64,000 nucleotides of DNA from JAFGTX01 sp942492225 (GTDB taxonomy: Bacteria > Bacillota > Clostridia > Peptostreptococcales > Acidaminobacteraceae): the NCBI GenBank assembly GCA_942492225.1, contig CALODS010000070.1, forward strand, positions 1 through 64,000, written 5' to 3'. The translations under genes were made by a program, and so were the position numbers. Below, in pieces: positions 1 to 8,466 of this stretch. Position 1 is the stretch's first letter; every line of letters starts with the position of its first letter. The notes below the pieces were generated by a model that did not search any database, was not told where the DNA came from, and worked only from the letters and a program-made list of their open reading frames with translations.

Positions 1-771
1 TATCAAATGATTAGTGATGCGGAAGTTAGAGGTGACTTAAAAAAAGACGGTGTTATAGTTGAACCAACAAGTGGTAACACAGGAATTGCACTTGCGATGA
101 TTGGTAAAATGAAGGGCTATCAAGTGAAAATAGTGATGCCTGATAGTATGAGTGTTGAAAGACGTAATATTATTAAATCATATGGTGCAGAACTCATTTT
201 AACAGATGGAAAATTAGGCATGAAAGGTGCTATTGAAGAAGCAGAGCGTTTAGCAAAAGAAAATGAAAATTATTATTTGCCAGGTCAATTTACAAATGAG
301 AGTAATGTAAAAGCACATTATGTTGGAACCGGTGTAGAAATATTAAAGGACCTTGAAACTGTTGATGCATTTGTAGCAGGAGTTGGAACTGGTGGAACAA
401 TTTCAGGCGTAGGTAAGCGATTAAAAGAAGCGAATAATGAGGTGCTGATTGTTGGTGTTGAACCAAAAGAGTCTAATATTCTTTCTGGTGGTGTAATCGG
501 GCCACATAGCATTCAAGGTATTGGTGCAGGATTTATACCAGCTATTTTAAATCAAGAGATCATAGATGAAGTATTCGAAGTAGAAACAGAAGTTGCGAAG
601 AAAATGACCAAAGAAGTTCTGATGACTGAAGGGCTATTCCTAGGCATTTCATCAGCAGCAAACATTGTTGCAGCATTAGAAATTGCCAAGCGATTAGGAA
701 AAGGCAAAAAAGTAGTCACAATTGCACCAGACAATGGCAGTAAGTATATTTCAATGGGATTGTATTATTAA
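1..771 (+). CDS. cysK: O-acetylserine sulfhydrylase (cysteine synthase), 5' end cut by window
   Basis: PLP-dependent enzyme that makes cysteine from O-acetylserine and sulfide in the cytoplasm. The reading frame is open from base 1, so the true start lies outside the window. What is visible includes the substrate-binding loop TSGNTG, the PLP phosphate-binding GTGGT within GVGTGGTISG, and the C-terminal GISSAAN segment. By comparison with family members about 40-45 N-terminal residues are missing, including the SxKDR motif with the PLP lysine. The next gene, cysE, follows after 18 bp and supplies the substrate O-acetylserine, which supports cysteine synthase rather than another fold-type II PLP enzyme. 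Confidence 0.93.
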   Translation, partial: YQMISDAEVRGDLKKDGVIVEPTSGNTGIALAMIGKMKGYQVKIVMPDSMSVERRNIIKSYGAELILTDGKLGMKGAIEEAERLAKENENYYLPGQFTNESNVKAHYVGTGVEILKDLETVDAFVAGVGTGGTISGVGKRLKEANNEVLIVGVEPKESNILSGGVIGPHSIQGIGAGFIPAILNQEIIDEVFEVETEVAKKMTKEVLMTEGLFLGISSAANIVAALEIAKRLGKGKKVVTIAPDNGSKYISMGLYY

Positions 772-789
772 TTAATTCGAGGAGGACTT

Positions 790-1371
790 ATGGGAAGCAT
801 TAAAGCACATTTAAAAAATATTATGGACAATGATCCTGCGGCAAAGTCGTATATAGAAGTGTTACTCTTGTACCCATCTGTACATGCCGTCGGATTATAT
901 AGAATGAGTAACTTCTTATATAAAAGAAAAGTATTTTTCTTATCGCGTTTATTATCACAATTTGGACGATTTATAACAGGTATTGAAATTCACCCAGGTG
1001 CAACGATTGGTAAAGGTTTCTTTATTGATCACGGAATGGGCGTTGTTATAGGTGAAACAACTGAGATTGGTGACTATGTAACTATATACCAAGGCGTTAC
1101 TTTAGGCGGAACGGGTAAAGACCACGGAAAGAGACATCCAACTTTAGAGGATCATGTTGTGGTAGGTTCTGGTGCCAAAGTTTTAGGACCTATAACCATT
1201 GCAGCGGGGAGCAAAATTGGCGCAGGAAGTGTTGTACTAAAAGATACTAGAAAAGATTCTACAACTGTAGGCTATAAGGCGAAAACGGTTCCTTTTAAAC
1301 CCCTACATTATAAAGAAGTCGTCCAACATAATGCTGGAGAAACAGAAATATATAACGAAATGATAATATAA
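790..1371 (+). CDS. cysE: serine O-acetyltransferase
   Basis: Acetylates serine with acetyl-CoA to give O-acetylserine, the first step of cysteine synthesis. The 193-residue protein has a short N-terminal helical part and then the left-handed beta-helix hexapeptide repeats typical of the family, such as HPGATIGKG, DHGMGVVIGET and QGVTLGGTG, with the catalytic-region histidines in IDHGMG and KDHGKRHP. It is shorter than the enterobacterial enzyme, as in other Firmicutes. The ATG is preceded by GAGGAGG. It sits directly after cysK, so the two are probably cotranscribed. Confidence 0.94.
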   Translation: MGSIKAHLKNIMDNDPAAKSYIEVLLLYPSVHAVGLYRMSNFLYKRKVFFLSRLLSQFGRFITGIEIHPGATIGKGFFIDHGMGVVIGETTEIGDYVTIYQGVTLGGTGKDHGKRHPTLEDHVVVGSGAKVLGPITIAAGSKIGAGSVVLKDTRKDSTTVGYKAKTVPFKPLHYKEVVQHNAGETEIYNEMII

Positions 1372-1387
1372 TATAACGTAATATGTG

Positions 1388-1416
1388 TTGACCGCCCTAG
1401 TGGACTATGTTAAGAT
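1388..1416 (+). promoter_or_regulatory. sigma-A-type promoter upstream of the YitT gene
   Basis: TTGACC (1388-1393) and TAAGAT (1411-1416) are separated by 17 bp, 40 bp upstream of the yitT start. A perfect inverted repeat TGTTTT-GT-AAAACA at 1423-1436 lies at the expected transcription start and could be an operator; that role is inference. Confidence 0.6.
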
Positions 1417-1455
1417 GAGTCTTGTTTTGTAAAACATGTTCAAAAGGAGATAGCC

Positions 1456-2352
1456 ATGAAAGAGAAAATACAACGCCTCTGGGCGAAACACATCATCGAT
1501 GCAATATACATTATAATTGGCTGTACATTGCTTGCATTTGCTATAACAGTTATATTAAAACCAAATAATTTAATTACAGGTGGCGTCACAGGATTTTCCA
1601 TTGTGATAGAAGCCTTTTTAGGGATTCCATATACAATTGTATTTTATGGGATGTCCATGTTGATTTTATTAGGAACCTATATATTAATGGGAAAGACAGA
1701 AGTAAAAAAAATAGTGATTTTGTCTGTTATCTTCCCATCATTTCTTGTATTGTTTGAAAATATTTTTAGTGGATGGTTTAACTTTACAGGTGGAGATTTG
1801 TTCTTATCTTCAATATACTACGGTGTAATTGCTGGTGCAGGCGCAGGCATGTTCCTCAAAAGAGGGTTTTCATCAGGTGGAACGGATACTATAGCGAAAG
1901 TAATCCATTCAAAATACTTTCCATTTATGTCTATTAGTCAACTTGTAGCAATTATTGATATTGCAGTAATTGCCTTATCTATTGTTGTATTCGATATAAA
2001 AACAGCACTGTATGCCATTATTACTCAAGTTGTATTTGTAAAAAGTTTAGAAGTTGTGTTATATGGTTTTGGCAGCAACCTATTAAAATTAGAAATTATT
2101 AGTACAAAGGAAAGTGAAATTGAACATTTTATTCTCAATGAAGTAAATAGAGGTATTACAAAATATAACATCGTTGGTGGTTACTCAAATATAGAACGTA
2201 TTAAGCTCGTAACAGTTTGCTCAAGACGTGAATCAATGGTGATCCGACAAGAAATTGCAAGAATTGATCAAAGTGCCTTTGTTACAGTAACATCTATTGC
2301 CTCTGTATGGGGAACTGGTGTTGGATTTGATAGTTTAATAACCCTTGATTAA
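1456..2352 (+). CDS. YitT family integral membrane protein (DUF2179 C-terminal domain)
   Basis: A 298-residue protein with about five or six hydrophobic segments in residues 1-200 (the YitT_membrane region, formerly DUF161), including a glycine-rich GVIAGAGAGMFLKRGFSSGG segment. A soluble DUF2179 domain follows at roughly residues 215-290 (VTVCSRRESMVIRQEI and FVTVTSIASVWG). The family is widespread in Firmicutes and its transport role is unproven. The ATG follows AAAGGAG. The gene has its own promoter and is followed by a bidirectional terminator, so it is probably monocistronic. Confidence 0.88.
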   Translation: MKEKIQRLWAKHIIDAIYIIIGCTLLAFAITVILKPNNLITGGVTGFSIVIEAFLGIPYTIVFYGMSMLILLGTYILMGKTEVKKIVILSVIFPSFLVLFENIFSGWFNFTGGDLFLSSIYYGVIAGAGAGMFLKRGFSSGGTDTIAKVIHSKYFPFMSISQLVAIIDIAVIALSIVVFDIKTALYAIITQVVFVKSLEVVLYGFGSNLLKLEIISTKESEIEHFILNEVNRGITKYNIVGGYSNIERIKLVTVCSRRESMVIRQEIARIDQSAFVTVTSIASVWGTGVGFDSLITLD

Positions 2353-2365
2353 AAACAATTAACAT

Positions 2366-2410
2366 AAAAAAACACTTATGATGAACGCTTCATAAGTGTT
2401 TTTAATTTTT
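2366..2410. terminator. bidirectional intrinsic terminator
   Basis: AACACTTATGA and TCATAAGTGTT form an 11-bp stem with a short loop, with an A-run before and a T-run after, placed between the convergent yitT and lrp-type genes. It can serve both strands. Confidence 0.9.
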
Positions 2411-2416
2411 TGAACT

Positions 2417-2848
2417 CTAGGGCAATACTGGCTTATTTAAAATTGGACTTGAAAGTACAATAGAAGTACGCGTATTTCCCACTTTTTGAATTTTATCTAA
2501 TAAACGCTCCAAGTCGATGGTATTCTCGACAACAACGGTAATCGTCATACAATCATCACCTGTCATATGATGACATTCTATAATAGCATTTTCAGATTTA
2601 GCGAGATCAAGGAATTGTTTGTGCATTTGAACTTTCATTTCAACATGAATAATTGCTTTCACAAGTTTTCCAAGTCGTGCAGGGTTTACAACTGCTTTGT
2701 AACCCTCAATAACACCGTTTTCTTCCAAACGTCTCACGCGTTCGGAAACTGCTGGTGGTGTTAAAGCAACTAATTGTCCTAGGTCCTTCATTGAGATACG
2801 TCCATCCTTTTGAAGTGCTTCTAAAATTTTGTAATCTGTAGTATCCAT
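2417..2848 (-). CDS. Lrp/AsnC family transcriptional regulator
   Basis: A 143-residue DNA-binding regulator of the feast/famine family. Residues 1-60 form the winged helix-turn-helix (DYKILEALQKDGRIS, then AVSERVRRLEENGVIEGY) and residues about 65-140 the RAM ligand-binding and oligomerisation domain. Transcribed divergently from the OadA-like gene, which may be a target. A good AGGAGG precedes the start. A palindrome just upstream of its ribosome binding site suggests autoregulation. The effector amino acid cannot be read from the sequence. Confidence 0.93.
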   Translation of the reverse strand: MDTTDYKILEALQKDGRISMKDLGQLVALTPPAVSERVRRLEENGVIEGYKAVVNPARLGKLVKAIIHVEMKVQMHKQFLDLAKSENAIIECHHMTGDDCMTITVVVENTIDLERLLDKIQKVGNTRTSIVLSSPILNKPVLP

Positions 2849-2866
2849 GGAACCTCCTTTTTTATT

Positions 2867-2880
2867 TAGGTCGTTACCTA
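2867..2880. promoter_or_regulatory. inverted repeat, candidate Lrp operator
   Basis: TAGGT-CGTT-ACCTA, flanked by further AT symmetry, lies about 19 bp upstream of the lrp-type start codon, in the 150-bp divergent region shared with the OadA-like gene. Its position suggests autoregulation; no binding has been shown. Confidence 0.4.
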
Positions 2881-3001
2881 TAAATATCTTTTTTATTTAA
2901 TTTATTTTATGATAACACCTTTTTTGTATCATGTACACAATTTTGAGCTGGTGATAGAATAAATACGAAAGAGGGTATCAATAAACCAGGAGGTAATAGA
3001 T

Positions 3002-4399
3002 ATGTCTAAAGTGAAGATAACGGAAACGGTGCTAAGGGATGGTCATCAGTCATTAATAGCAACCCGCTTATCGACTGAAGAGATGATTCCAATACTTGAA
3101 AAAATGGATTCAATCGGCTATCATGCGGTTGAAATGTGGGGAGGTGCAACTTATGATGCATCACTAAGATTCCTATATGAAAACCCATGGGAAAGATTAC
3201 GAATCATTCGTAAGTATATGAAAAATACAAAATTACAAATGTTATTAAGAGGTCAAAATATTTTAGGGTACAAACATTATCCAGATGATGTTGTGCGTGA
3301 GTTTGTTAAACGTTCTGTTGGTAATGGTATAGATATTATTAGAATATTTGATGCTTTAAATGATACAAGAAATTTAAGAGTAGCTCTTGAAGCGACAAAA
3401 GCGGCAGGCGGTCATGCGCAAGCAGCAATTGCATATACAATTAGTCCAGCCCATACGACGGAAACCTTTGTTAATTTAGCAAAAGAAATGGAGTCAATGG
3501 GTGCTGACTCAATTTGTATTAAGGATATGTCGGGATTACTTACACCATATTACTCATATGAACTTGTAAAAGCGATTAAAGAAAGTACTTCTATTCCATT
3601 AGAACTACATTCACATGCAACCAGTGGTCTTGCAAGTATGACATACCTAAAAGGAATTGAAGCGGGTGTCGATATTATTGATACAGCTATTTCACCTTTT
3701 GCACTAGGAACGTCACAACCGCCGACAGAATCTTTGATTGCAACATTACAAGGTACTAAATATGATACAGGAATTGATTTAAAGGATTTAAATGATGTAT
3801 CATCATATTTCAATACAATTAGAGAAAAATCAATTGAATCAGGTTTACTAGATAGTAAAGTGCTCGGAGTGGATATTAATACACTTGTTTATCAAGTACC
3901 GGGTGGTATGTTATCTAATCTGGTATCGCAATTGAAAATGCAAAATGCCTTAGATAAATTTGAAGATGTTTTAAAAGAAGTGCCACGTGTAAGAGAAGAT
4001 TTAGGCTATCCACCGCTTGTAACACCTACAAGTCAGATTGTTGGTACACAAGCAGTACTAAATGTTATGACCGGTGAACGCTATAAGATGGTGCCTAAAG
4101 AAGTAAAAGCATATGTTAAAGGCATGTATGGTAAACCAACGGTTCCAATAAAAGATGAAATTGTACAAAAAATTATTGGTGATGAAGAACAAATTACTTG
4201 TAGACCAGCTGATCTTTTAGAGCCTCTATTAGAAATAGAAAAACCTAAAATGGCAGAGTATTATGAGGAACCAGAAGATTTATTATCGTACATTTTATTC
4301 CCGCAACCTGCAGTTGAATTTTTTAAACACCGTCAAGCAGAAAAGTATAAAATTGATGGTACAATGGTTCAAAAGGAAGAACGTGTATATCCAGTGTAG
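3002..4399 (+). CDS. biotin-dependent carboxyltransferase subunit (OadA/PycB/5S family) without biotinyl domain
   Basis: Carboxyltransferase domain that moves CO2 between biotin and an oxoacid (oxaloacetate/pyruvate). Signature parts: ETVLRDGHQS at the N-terminus, the lysine that becomes carboxylated in IKDMSGLL, the metal-ligand region HSHATSG, and a conserved PYC/OADA domain from about residue 300. At 465 residues it ends before where a biotinyl domain with its MKM motif would be, so it resembles stand-alone transcarboxylase 5S or pyruvate carboxylase subunit B and needs a separate biotin carrier. No other decarboxylase or carboxylase subunits are nearby. CAGGAGG precedes the ATG, and it is followed by its own terminator. 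Confidence 0.87.
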   Translation: MSKVKITETVLRDGHQSLIATRLSTEEMIPILEKMDSIGYHAVEMWGGATYDASLRFLYENPWERLRIIRKYMKNTKLQMLLRGQNILGYKHYPDDVVREFVKRSVGNGIDIIRIFDALNDTRNLRVALEATKAAGGHAQAAIAYTISPAHTTETFVNLAKEMESMGADSICIKDMSGLLTPYYSYELVKAIKESTSIPLELHSHATSGLASMTYLKGIEAGVDIIDTAISPFALGTSQPPTESLIATLQGTKYDTGIDLKDLNDVSSYFNTIREKSIESGLLDSKVLGVDINTLVYQVPGGMLSNLVSQLKMQNALDKFEDVLKEVPRVREDLGYPPLVTPTSQIVGTQAVLNVMTGERYKMVPKEVKAYVKGMYGKPTVPIKDEIVQKIIGDEEQITCRPADLLEPLLEIEKPKMAEYYEEPEDLLSYILFPQPAVEFFKHRQAEKYKIDGTMVQKEERVYPV

Positions 4400-4464
4400 G
4401 GAAATAAATTAGTTACTGAGGGGTTTCTGATTATTATACGCTAACGTAACTTTATATGAAGTAT

Positions 4465-4500
4465 AAAAAAACAACCAGAATAAATTTTGGTTGTTTTTTT
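4465..4500 (+). terminator. intrinsic terminator
   Basis: AACAACCA and TGGTTGTT form the stem, followed by a run of T. It ends the OadA-like transcript and immediately precedes the promoter of the Tad cluster. Confidence 0.87.
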
Positions 4501-4509
4501 ATGTTTTTA

Positions 4510-4537
4510 TTGACAAAATTTGTAAAAACATTACAAT
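4510..4537 (+). promoter_or_regulatory. promoter of the Tad pilus operon
   Basis: TTGACA (4510-4515) and TACAAT (4532-4537) are spaced by 16 bp, about 20 bp upstream of the tadZ start. No other strong promoter is evident before the cluster ends at 9887. Confidence 0.6.
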
Positions 4538-4556
4538 AGAACACAAGGAGGGTAAA

Positions 4557-5510
4557 ATGTCAAAAAATGTAATATTGATATATGATTCAAATAGAACCTT
4601 TGTTCAAGGCTTTTCAAATTATTTCATGTCGAGTTTTTCGGAAGAAATAAAAATTTTGACAACATTAGATGAGATAAATGAGCATCAATACGATTACCTT
4701 CTAATTGATGAGAAAATGAAACATCTACTTGAATATCCGGATCAAAGAGTATTTTATTTGGTCAATGAAGAACAGATAAATTCTGCTAAACATATTTGTC
4801 GCTACCAGAATGCAAAGCAAATATTAAATCACTTGAAAAATATTAAAGAAAATTTTTTAAATCAACCTTTGAAGATAATGCTATTTTCAATGTCAGGAGG
4901 AACCGGCAAATCTTTTCTAGCATCAGGTTTTTGTAATGCTATAGAAAATTTAGGTAAAAAAACCTTGTATATTTCCTATGCTTTATCCAATGAAGCACTT
5001 CATAAGGATATAGATTTATCGTTACTTATTTATTATATTTACAACAATCAAAAAATCCCTGAGTCTGTTATAAATACTTTGAGTGCGACGCTTGCAAATC
5101 CAAGTAGCAGAATAAATGCTTATATGAATACACCTGAAGATTGGGATTTTTTAAATGATGAAGTTGTGATGGCTCTTAACACGTTGCTTACTAAATATGC
5201 CGGTGAGCGGATGGTTATAGTAGAATTGACTTGGGGAACTGGAAATATACTAAAAGCTGTTTCTGGACAGGTAAACTATAAAGTAATGTTGACAGATAAC
5301 CGCCACGATTTTGAAACGATAGAACAATGGTCTACATACTATAAAAAGGAGTTTGGTAACGATGAAGGGTTTTACTCAATTCAAAATAAAATGCAAAAGA
5401 CGTTAGGGGAAAATAAAGCGTATAAAATTCCAATGTTTGATGAACAATTTAAGACAAGGGGCGTTGAAGAGTGGATAAGCAAATACCTATTGACCCAATG
5501 GATGAAATAA
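4557..5510 (+). CDS. tadZ: TadZ/CpaE-like pilus localisation ATPase
   Basis: MinD/ParA-superfamily ATPase expected to position the Tad pilus machine. The N-terminal ~110 residues look like the atypical receiver domain of TadZ proteins (VILIYDSN start, then YLLIDEK). A P-loop FSMSGGTGKS follows at about residue 115 of the chosen protein; it has GGTGKS but lacks the leading lysine of the usual KGGxGKT. I chose the ATG at 4557 because AAGGAGG precedes it; an upstream in-frame start at 4491 lies inside the preceding terminator. It overlaps tadA by 40 bp if tadA starts at the GTG. Confidence 0.8.
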   Translation: MSKNVILIYDSNRTFVQGFSNYFMSSFSEEIKILTTLDEINEHQYDYLLIDEKMKHLLEYPDQRVFYLVNEEQINSAKHICRYQNAKQILNHLKNIKENFLNQPLKIMLFSMSGGTGKSFLASGFCNAIENLGKKTLYISYALSNEALHKDIDLSLLIYYIYNNQKIPESVINTLSATLANPSSRINAYMNTPEDWDFLNDEVVMALNTLLTKYAGERMVIVELTWGTGNILKAVSGQVNYKVMLTDNRHDFETIEQWSTYYKKEFGNDEGFYSIQNKMQKTLGENKAYKIPMFDEQFKTRGVEEWISKYLLTQWMK

Positions 5511-6595
5511 TTGAAATAATAATGGGTGAAATCCCATTAACAATAGAGGTCGCAGAGAATGAAAAAATAGAAATGATTGAACGTGTTGTTTTTCAATCAG
5601 AATCATATGGCGCATACAGTCTAATTGAAAAAGGTAAAATCGCAAAACGTATTTTTAATAGAATGTTTGCTTATGATGTATTGCAACCTTTATTAGAAGA
5701 TCCTAGTATTACAGAAATCATGTGCAATGGCTATAAAGATATATTTGTAGAGTCATCAGGGACTATTGAAAAAATAGCATTAGAATTTAAAGAGGATAAA
5801 CAGTATAAGTCACTGTTACAAAAAATAGCATCTGATGTAAATCGAAAAATAGATTTTTCATCTCCAATTGTTGACGCTCGATTAAAGGATGGCTCCCGTG
5901 TCAATATTGTTTTAGACCCGGTAGCACTTAATGGACCAATATTAACTATACGTAAATTCAGTGCAGCCGTTTATAGTTTAGAAGATTTACATAGGTTTGG
6001 AAGTTTCTCTGAAAAAGCGATGGATTATCTAAAAAATATTGTGGTTAATAAAAAAAATATCTTTATTTCAGGCGGAACAGGTTCTGGTAAAACAACTTTA
6101 TTAAATGCAATGTGTAAAGAAATCAATGATCATGATCGCGTTATAACCATTGAAGACAGTGCTGAAATAAAAATACATTCCATCCAAAATGTTGTATCTC
6201 TCGAAAAAAGAAATCCAAATACAGAAGGAACAGGAGAGATATCAATTGCTCAACTTATCAAAACAGCTTTACGAATGCGACCTGATCGAATAATTGTTGG
6301 AGAAATTCGTGGTGCGGAAGCTATTGATATGTTACAGGCTATGAATACTGGACATTCAGGTTCTATTAGTACAGGACACAGCAATGGGCCATTGGATATG
6401 CTAAGGAGAATAGAAACAATGGTGCTCTGTGGGCTAGAAATACCAATTATTGCAGTTCAACAACAAATTGCATCTGCTATAGAAGTAATTATTCATATTG
6501 AGAGACAAAAGAATGGAAAACGTCGTATTGTTTCCATTAGCGAACTGAAGGGTTTCGATAATGGCAAATATGATCTTGTGGATATTGAAATTTAG
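5471..6595 (+). CDS. tadA: TadA/CpaF-type secretion ATPase
   Basis: Hexameric ATPase of the type II/IV secretion family that powers Flp pilus assembly. The 374-residue protein has an N-terminal domain followed by the ATPase: Walker A GGTGSGKTT, then RMRPDRIIVGEIRG (Walker B and Asp-box region) and the His-box STGHSN. The likely start is GTG 5471, preceded by AAGGGGCG with 7-nt spacing; an ATG at 5498 is the alternative. It lies between tadZ and the two inner-membrane platform genes, the usual Tad order. Confidence 0.92.
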   Translation: MDKQIPIDPMDEIIEIIMGEIPLTIEVAENEKIEMIERVVFQSESYGAYSLIEKGKIAKRIFNRMFAYDVLQPLLEDPSITEIMCNGYKDIFVESSGTIEKIALEFKEDKQYKSLLQKIASDVNRKIDFSSPIVDARLKDGSRVNIVLDPVALNGPILTIRKFSAAVYSLEDLHRFGSFSEKAMDYLKNIVVNKKNIFISGGTGSGKTTLLNAMCKEINDHDRVITIEDSAEIKIHSIQNVVSLEKRNPNTEGTGEISIAQLIKTALRMRPDRIIVGEIRGAEAIDMLQAMNTGHSGSISTGHSNGPLDMLRRIETMVLCGLEIPIIAVQQQIASAIEVIIHIERQKNGKRRIVSISELKGFDNGKYDLVDIEI

Positions 6596-6605
6596 TGGAG
6601 GTATT

Positions 6606-7343
6606 ATGGATTACTCGTGTTATAAATTTTCAAAATTTGAATGGCTTCACTATACACTTAGATGTTATCTATTAACAATGACAATTGCCTTTATGATGTA
6701 TAAATCATTTATAATCTCCCTATTAACATTACCAGTTGCGATTAAGTTGCTGAGATTAATCAATAAAGATCTTATAAAAAAGCGTAAGCAACAATTGTTA
6801 TTAGAGTTTCGGGAATTTCTTTATAGCCTGTCTATTTGTCTAGGATCAGGTTACAGTATTGAAAATAGTTTGCCACATATAATTACAGATTTAGAATTAC
6901 TGTATCCGGATGGATGTTATATGTCAGAAGAATTAAAGCGAATGATGCATAGAATTAGCTTGGGTGAGGCTATTGAGGATGCTTTTAAACAGTTTAGTAA
7001 TCGTGCGAATGTATCAGCAATAACGCATTTTAGTGCTTCAATTGCAGTGGTTGTGCATCAAGGTGGAAATTTTATAGAAGTATTAAAGGATAATAGTAGA
7101 ACTATTATTGATCAAGTAACAACAGAACAAGAAATTGAAGTGCTTATTGCGGAGAAACAATTTGAACTTAAATTTCTAAGTGTTTTTCCATTTATTATTA
7201 TTGGTGTATTAAATTTATCATCACCTGATTTTATGAATATACTATATACATCAATATTAGGCCGAATCGGAATGACCATTGCATTACTATGGATTGGCGC
7301 GGGTATACTTTTAAGTAGGCAATTAGTTAATGAACACTTATAA
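6606..7343 (+). CDS. tadB: TadB-like type II secretion F-domain membrane protein
   Basis: Platform protein of the Tad pilus. Hydrophobic segments lie near residues 25-50 and at the C-terminus (about 195-235), flanking a cytoplasmic T2SSF domain whose recognisable parts are FREFLYSLSICLGSGYSIENSL and ITEQ-like helices around DQVTTEQEIEVLIAEKQFE split by a turn. The ATG at 6606 is preceded by GTGGAGGT 3 bp after the tadA stop; an in-frame extension inside tadA lacks a binding site. It pairs with the next gene as TadB/TadC. Confidence 0.82.
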   Translation: MDYSCYKFSKFEWLHYTLRCYLLTMTIAFMMYKSFIISLLTLPVAIKLLRLINKDLIKKRKQQLLLEFREFLYSLSICLGSGYSIENSLPHIITDLELLYPDGCYMSEELKRMMHRISLGEAIEDAFKQFSNRANVSAITHFSASIAVVVHQGGNFIEVLKDNSRTIIDQVTTEQEIEVLIAEKQFELKFLSVFPFIIIGVLNLSSPDFMNILYTSILGRIGMTIALLWIGAGILLSRQLVNEHL

Positions 7344-7352
7344 GAGGAAAAG

Positions 7353-8084
7353 ATGAATTTATATTTTATTGGAGAAATCATATATAGCAAATGGGGAACT
7401 ATAGAGCCTTTAAATAAGTCCATACGAACGTTACTGTTGAAACAATATGGACCAATTGATTACCGTGAGAAGCTAAAAATATTTTGGATTAAAAAATATT
7501 CTATTCATATATATTGCTTATTTTTTTCTATTATTGTTAGTTTAGATAAAGTATTTCAAGAAAAAATAATGATTATTTTTTTCTTCTCTTTAGCAGCTCA
7601 TTATTATTTACTAGAAAATCTTAAAGCAACGGTATTGAAACGACAAGAAGAATTATTAGAGGGTTTTTTTGAGTTTTCATCTCTATTTACCTTGCTAATT
7701 ACAGCAGGAATGACTAATAAAAAAGCAATGCAAATGAGTATAGGGGATCATGAATTCTCGACAGTATTAAATAAAGCGTTTCTAAGAATGTCTTCTGGTA
7801 TTCCAGAGGTTGCTGCTTTTGAGGAAATATCATCTTCTTGTAGAGAACCTGTAATAACAAGATATTTTGGTTGTATTTCACAAGGACAGCGTCATGGTAA
7901 TAAAAAGTTAAAAGAGGATCTTGCCAGAATAACAAATGAAAACTGGCAAGAAAAATTGAAATTGCAAAAAAAGAAAGGTGAAACCCTTAAGACGAAACTT
8001 GTATTTCCGATGATGATTATTTTTACAGGTATCTTGTTTATCTTATTGATGCCAGTCATGATTCAGTTTCAAGGAATGATGTAA
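7353..8084 (+). CDS. tadC: TadC-like type II secretion F-domain membrane protein
   Basis: Second platform subunit, 243 residues. It has two hydrophobic segments around residues 50-85, a T2SSF-like soluble part (EGFFEFSSLFTLLITAGM, then FGCISQGQRHGNKKL), and a strong C-terminal membrane segment (FPMMIIFTGILFILLMPVMI). It starts 9 bp after tadB with AAGAGGAAA ahead of the ATG. Family placement rests on position and hydrophobic layout more than on invariant residues. Confidence 0.77.
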   Translation: MNLYFIGEIIYSKWGTIEPLNKSIRTLLLKQYGPIDYREKLKIFWIKKYSIHIYCLFFSIIVSLDKVFQEKIMIIFFFSLAAHYYLLENLKATVLKRQEELLEGFFEFSSLFTLLITAGMTNKKAMQMSIGDHEFSTVLNKAFLRMSSGIPEVAAFEEISSSCREPVITRYFGCISQGQRHGNKKLKEDLARITNENWQEKLKLQKKKGETLKTKLVFPMMIIFTGILFILLMPVMIQFQGMM

Positions 8085-8113
8085 ACAATTAACTATATTA
8101 AAAGGAGGATCAT

Positions 8114-8284
8114 ATGAGATTAAAAGAATTTTTAGTAGAAGAAGATGGAATGGGTACAGCAGAGGTGGTAATTATTGCGGCGGTGTTGGTTACAATTGCA
8201 TTGTTGTTTAAGGAAAAAATTACTGCTTTTGTTGATACAATATTAAATGCTGGATTTGACACTACTAAAGTAATTGGAGAGTAG
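8114..8284 (+). CDS. flp: Flp-type pilin (Flp1-like), 56 residues
   Basis: Small prepilin, AAAGGAGG-preceded, not visible in ordinary length-filtered ORF lists. A 12-residue charged leader ends in EEDG, followed by MGTAEVVIIAAVLVTIALLF. If prepilin peptidase cuts after Gly12, the mature chain starts with Met and has Glu at +5, the type IV pilin hallmark. The hydrophobic helix and short tail match Flp1-like pilins of Firmicutes. It lies 29 bp after tadC and upstream of the prepilin peptidase gene. Confidence 0.85.
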   Translation: MRLKEFLVEEDGMGTAEVVIIAAVLVTIALLFKEKITAFVDTILNAGFDTTKVIGE

Positions 8285-8388
8285 TTCGTGGATTTTATAA
8301 TTAATTTAATGTGACACAAATTTTATTCAGTGATTAAGATATATAAATACTGGTAAAAAAAACTAATTATATGTTATAAGGAAAATCA

Positions 8389-8466
8389 ATGAATAGTAAG
8401 CTTGGTTTAACATACGCAAAGAAAGTTAAGCAAAAAAAAGATAGTAAAGGAGGTTACTATGCTTGA
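8389..8466 (+). CDS. possible 25-residue ORF upstream of the FHA gene
   Basis: ATG at 8389 after ATAAGGAAA opens a basic 25-residue ORF (begins MNSKLGLTYAKK) whose stop overlaps the FHA gene start by 8 nt. It contains the FHA gene's ribosome binding site, so it might act in translational coupling. No homology is recognised and it may not be expressed. Confidence 0.25.
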   Translation: MNSKLGLTYAKKVKQKKDSKGGYYA

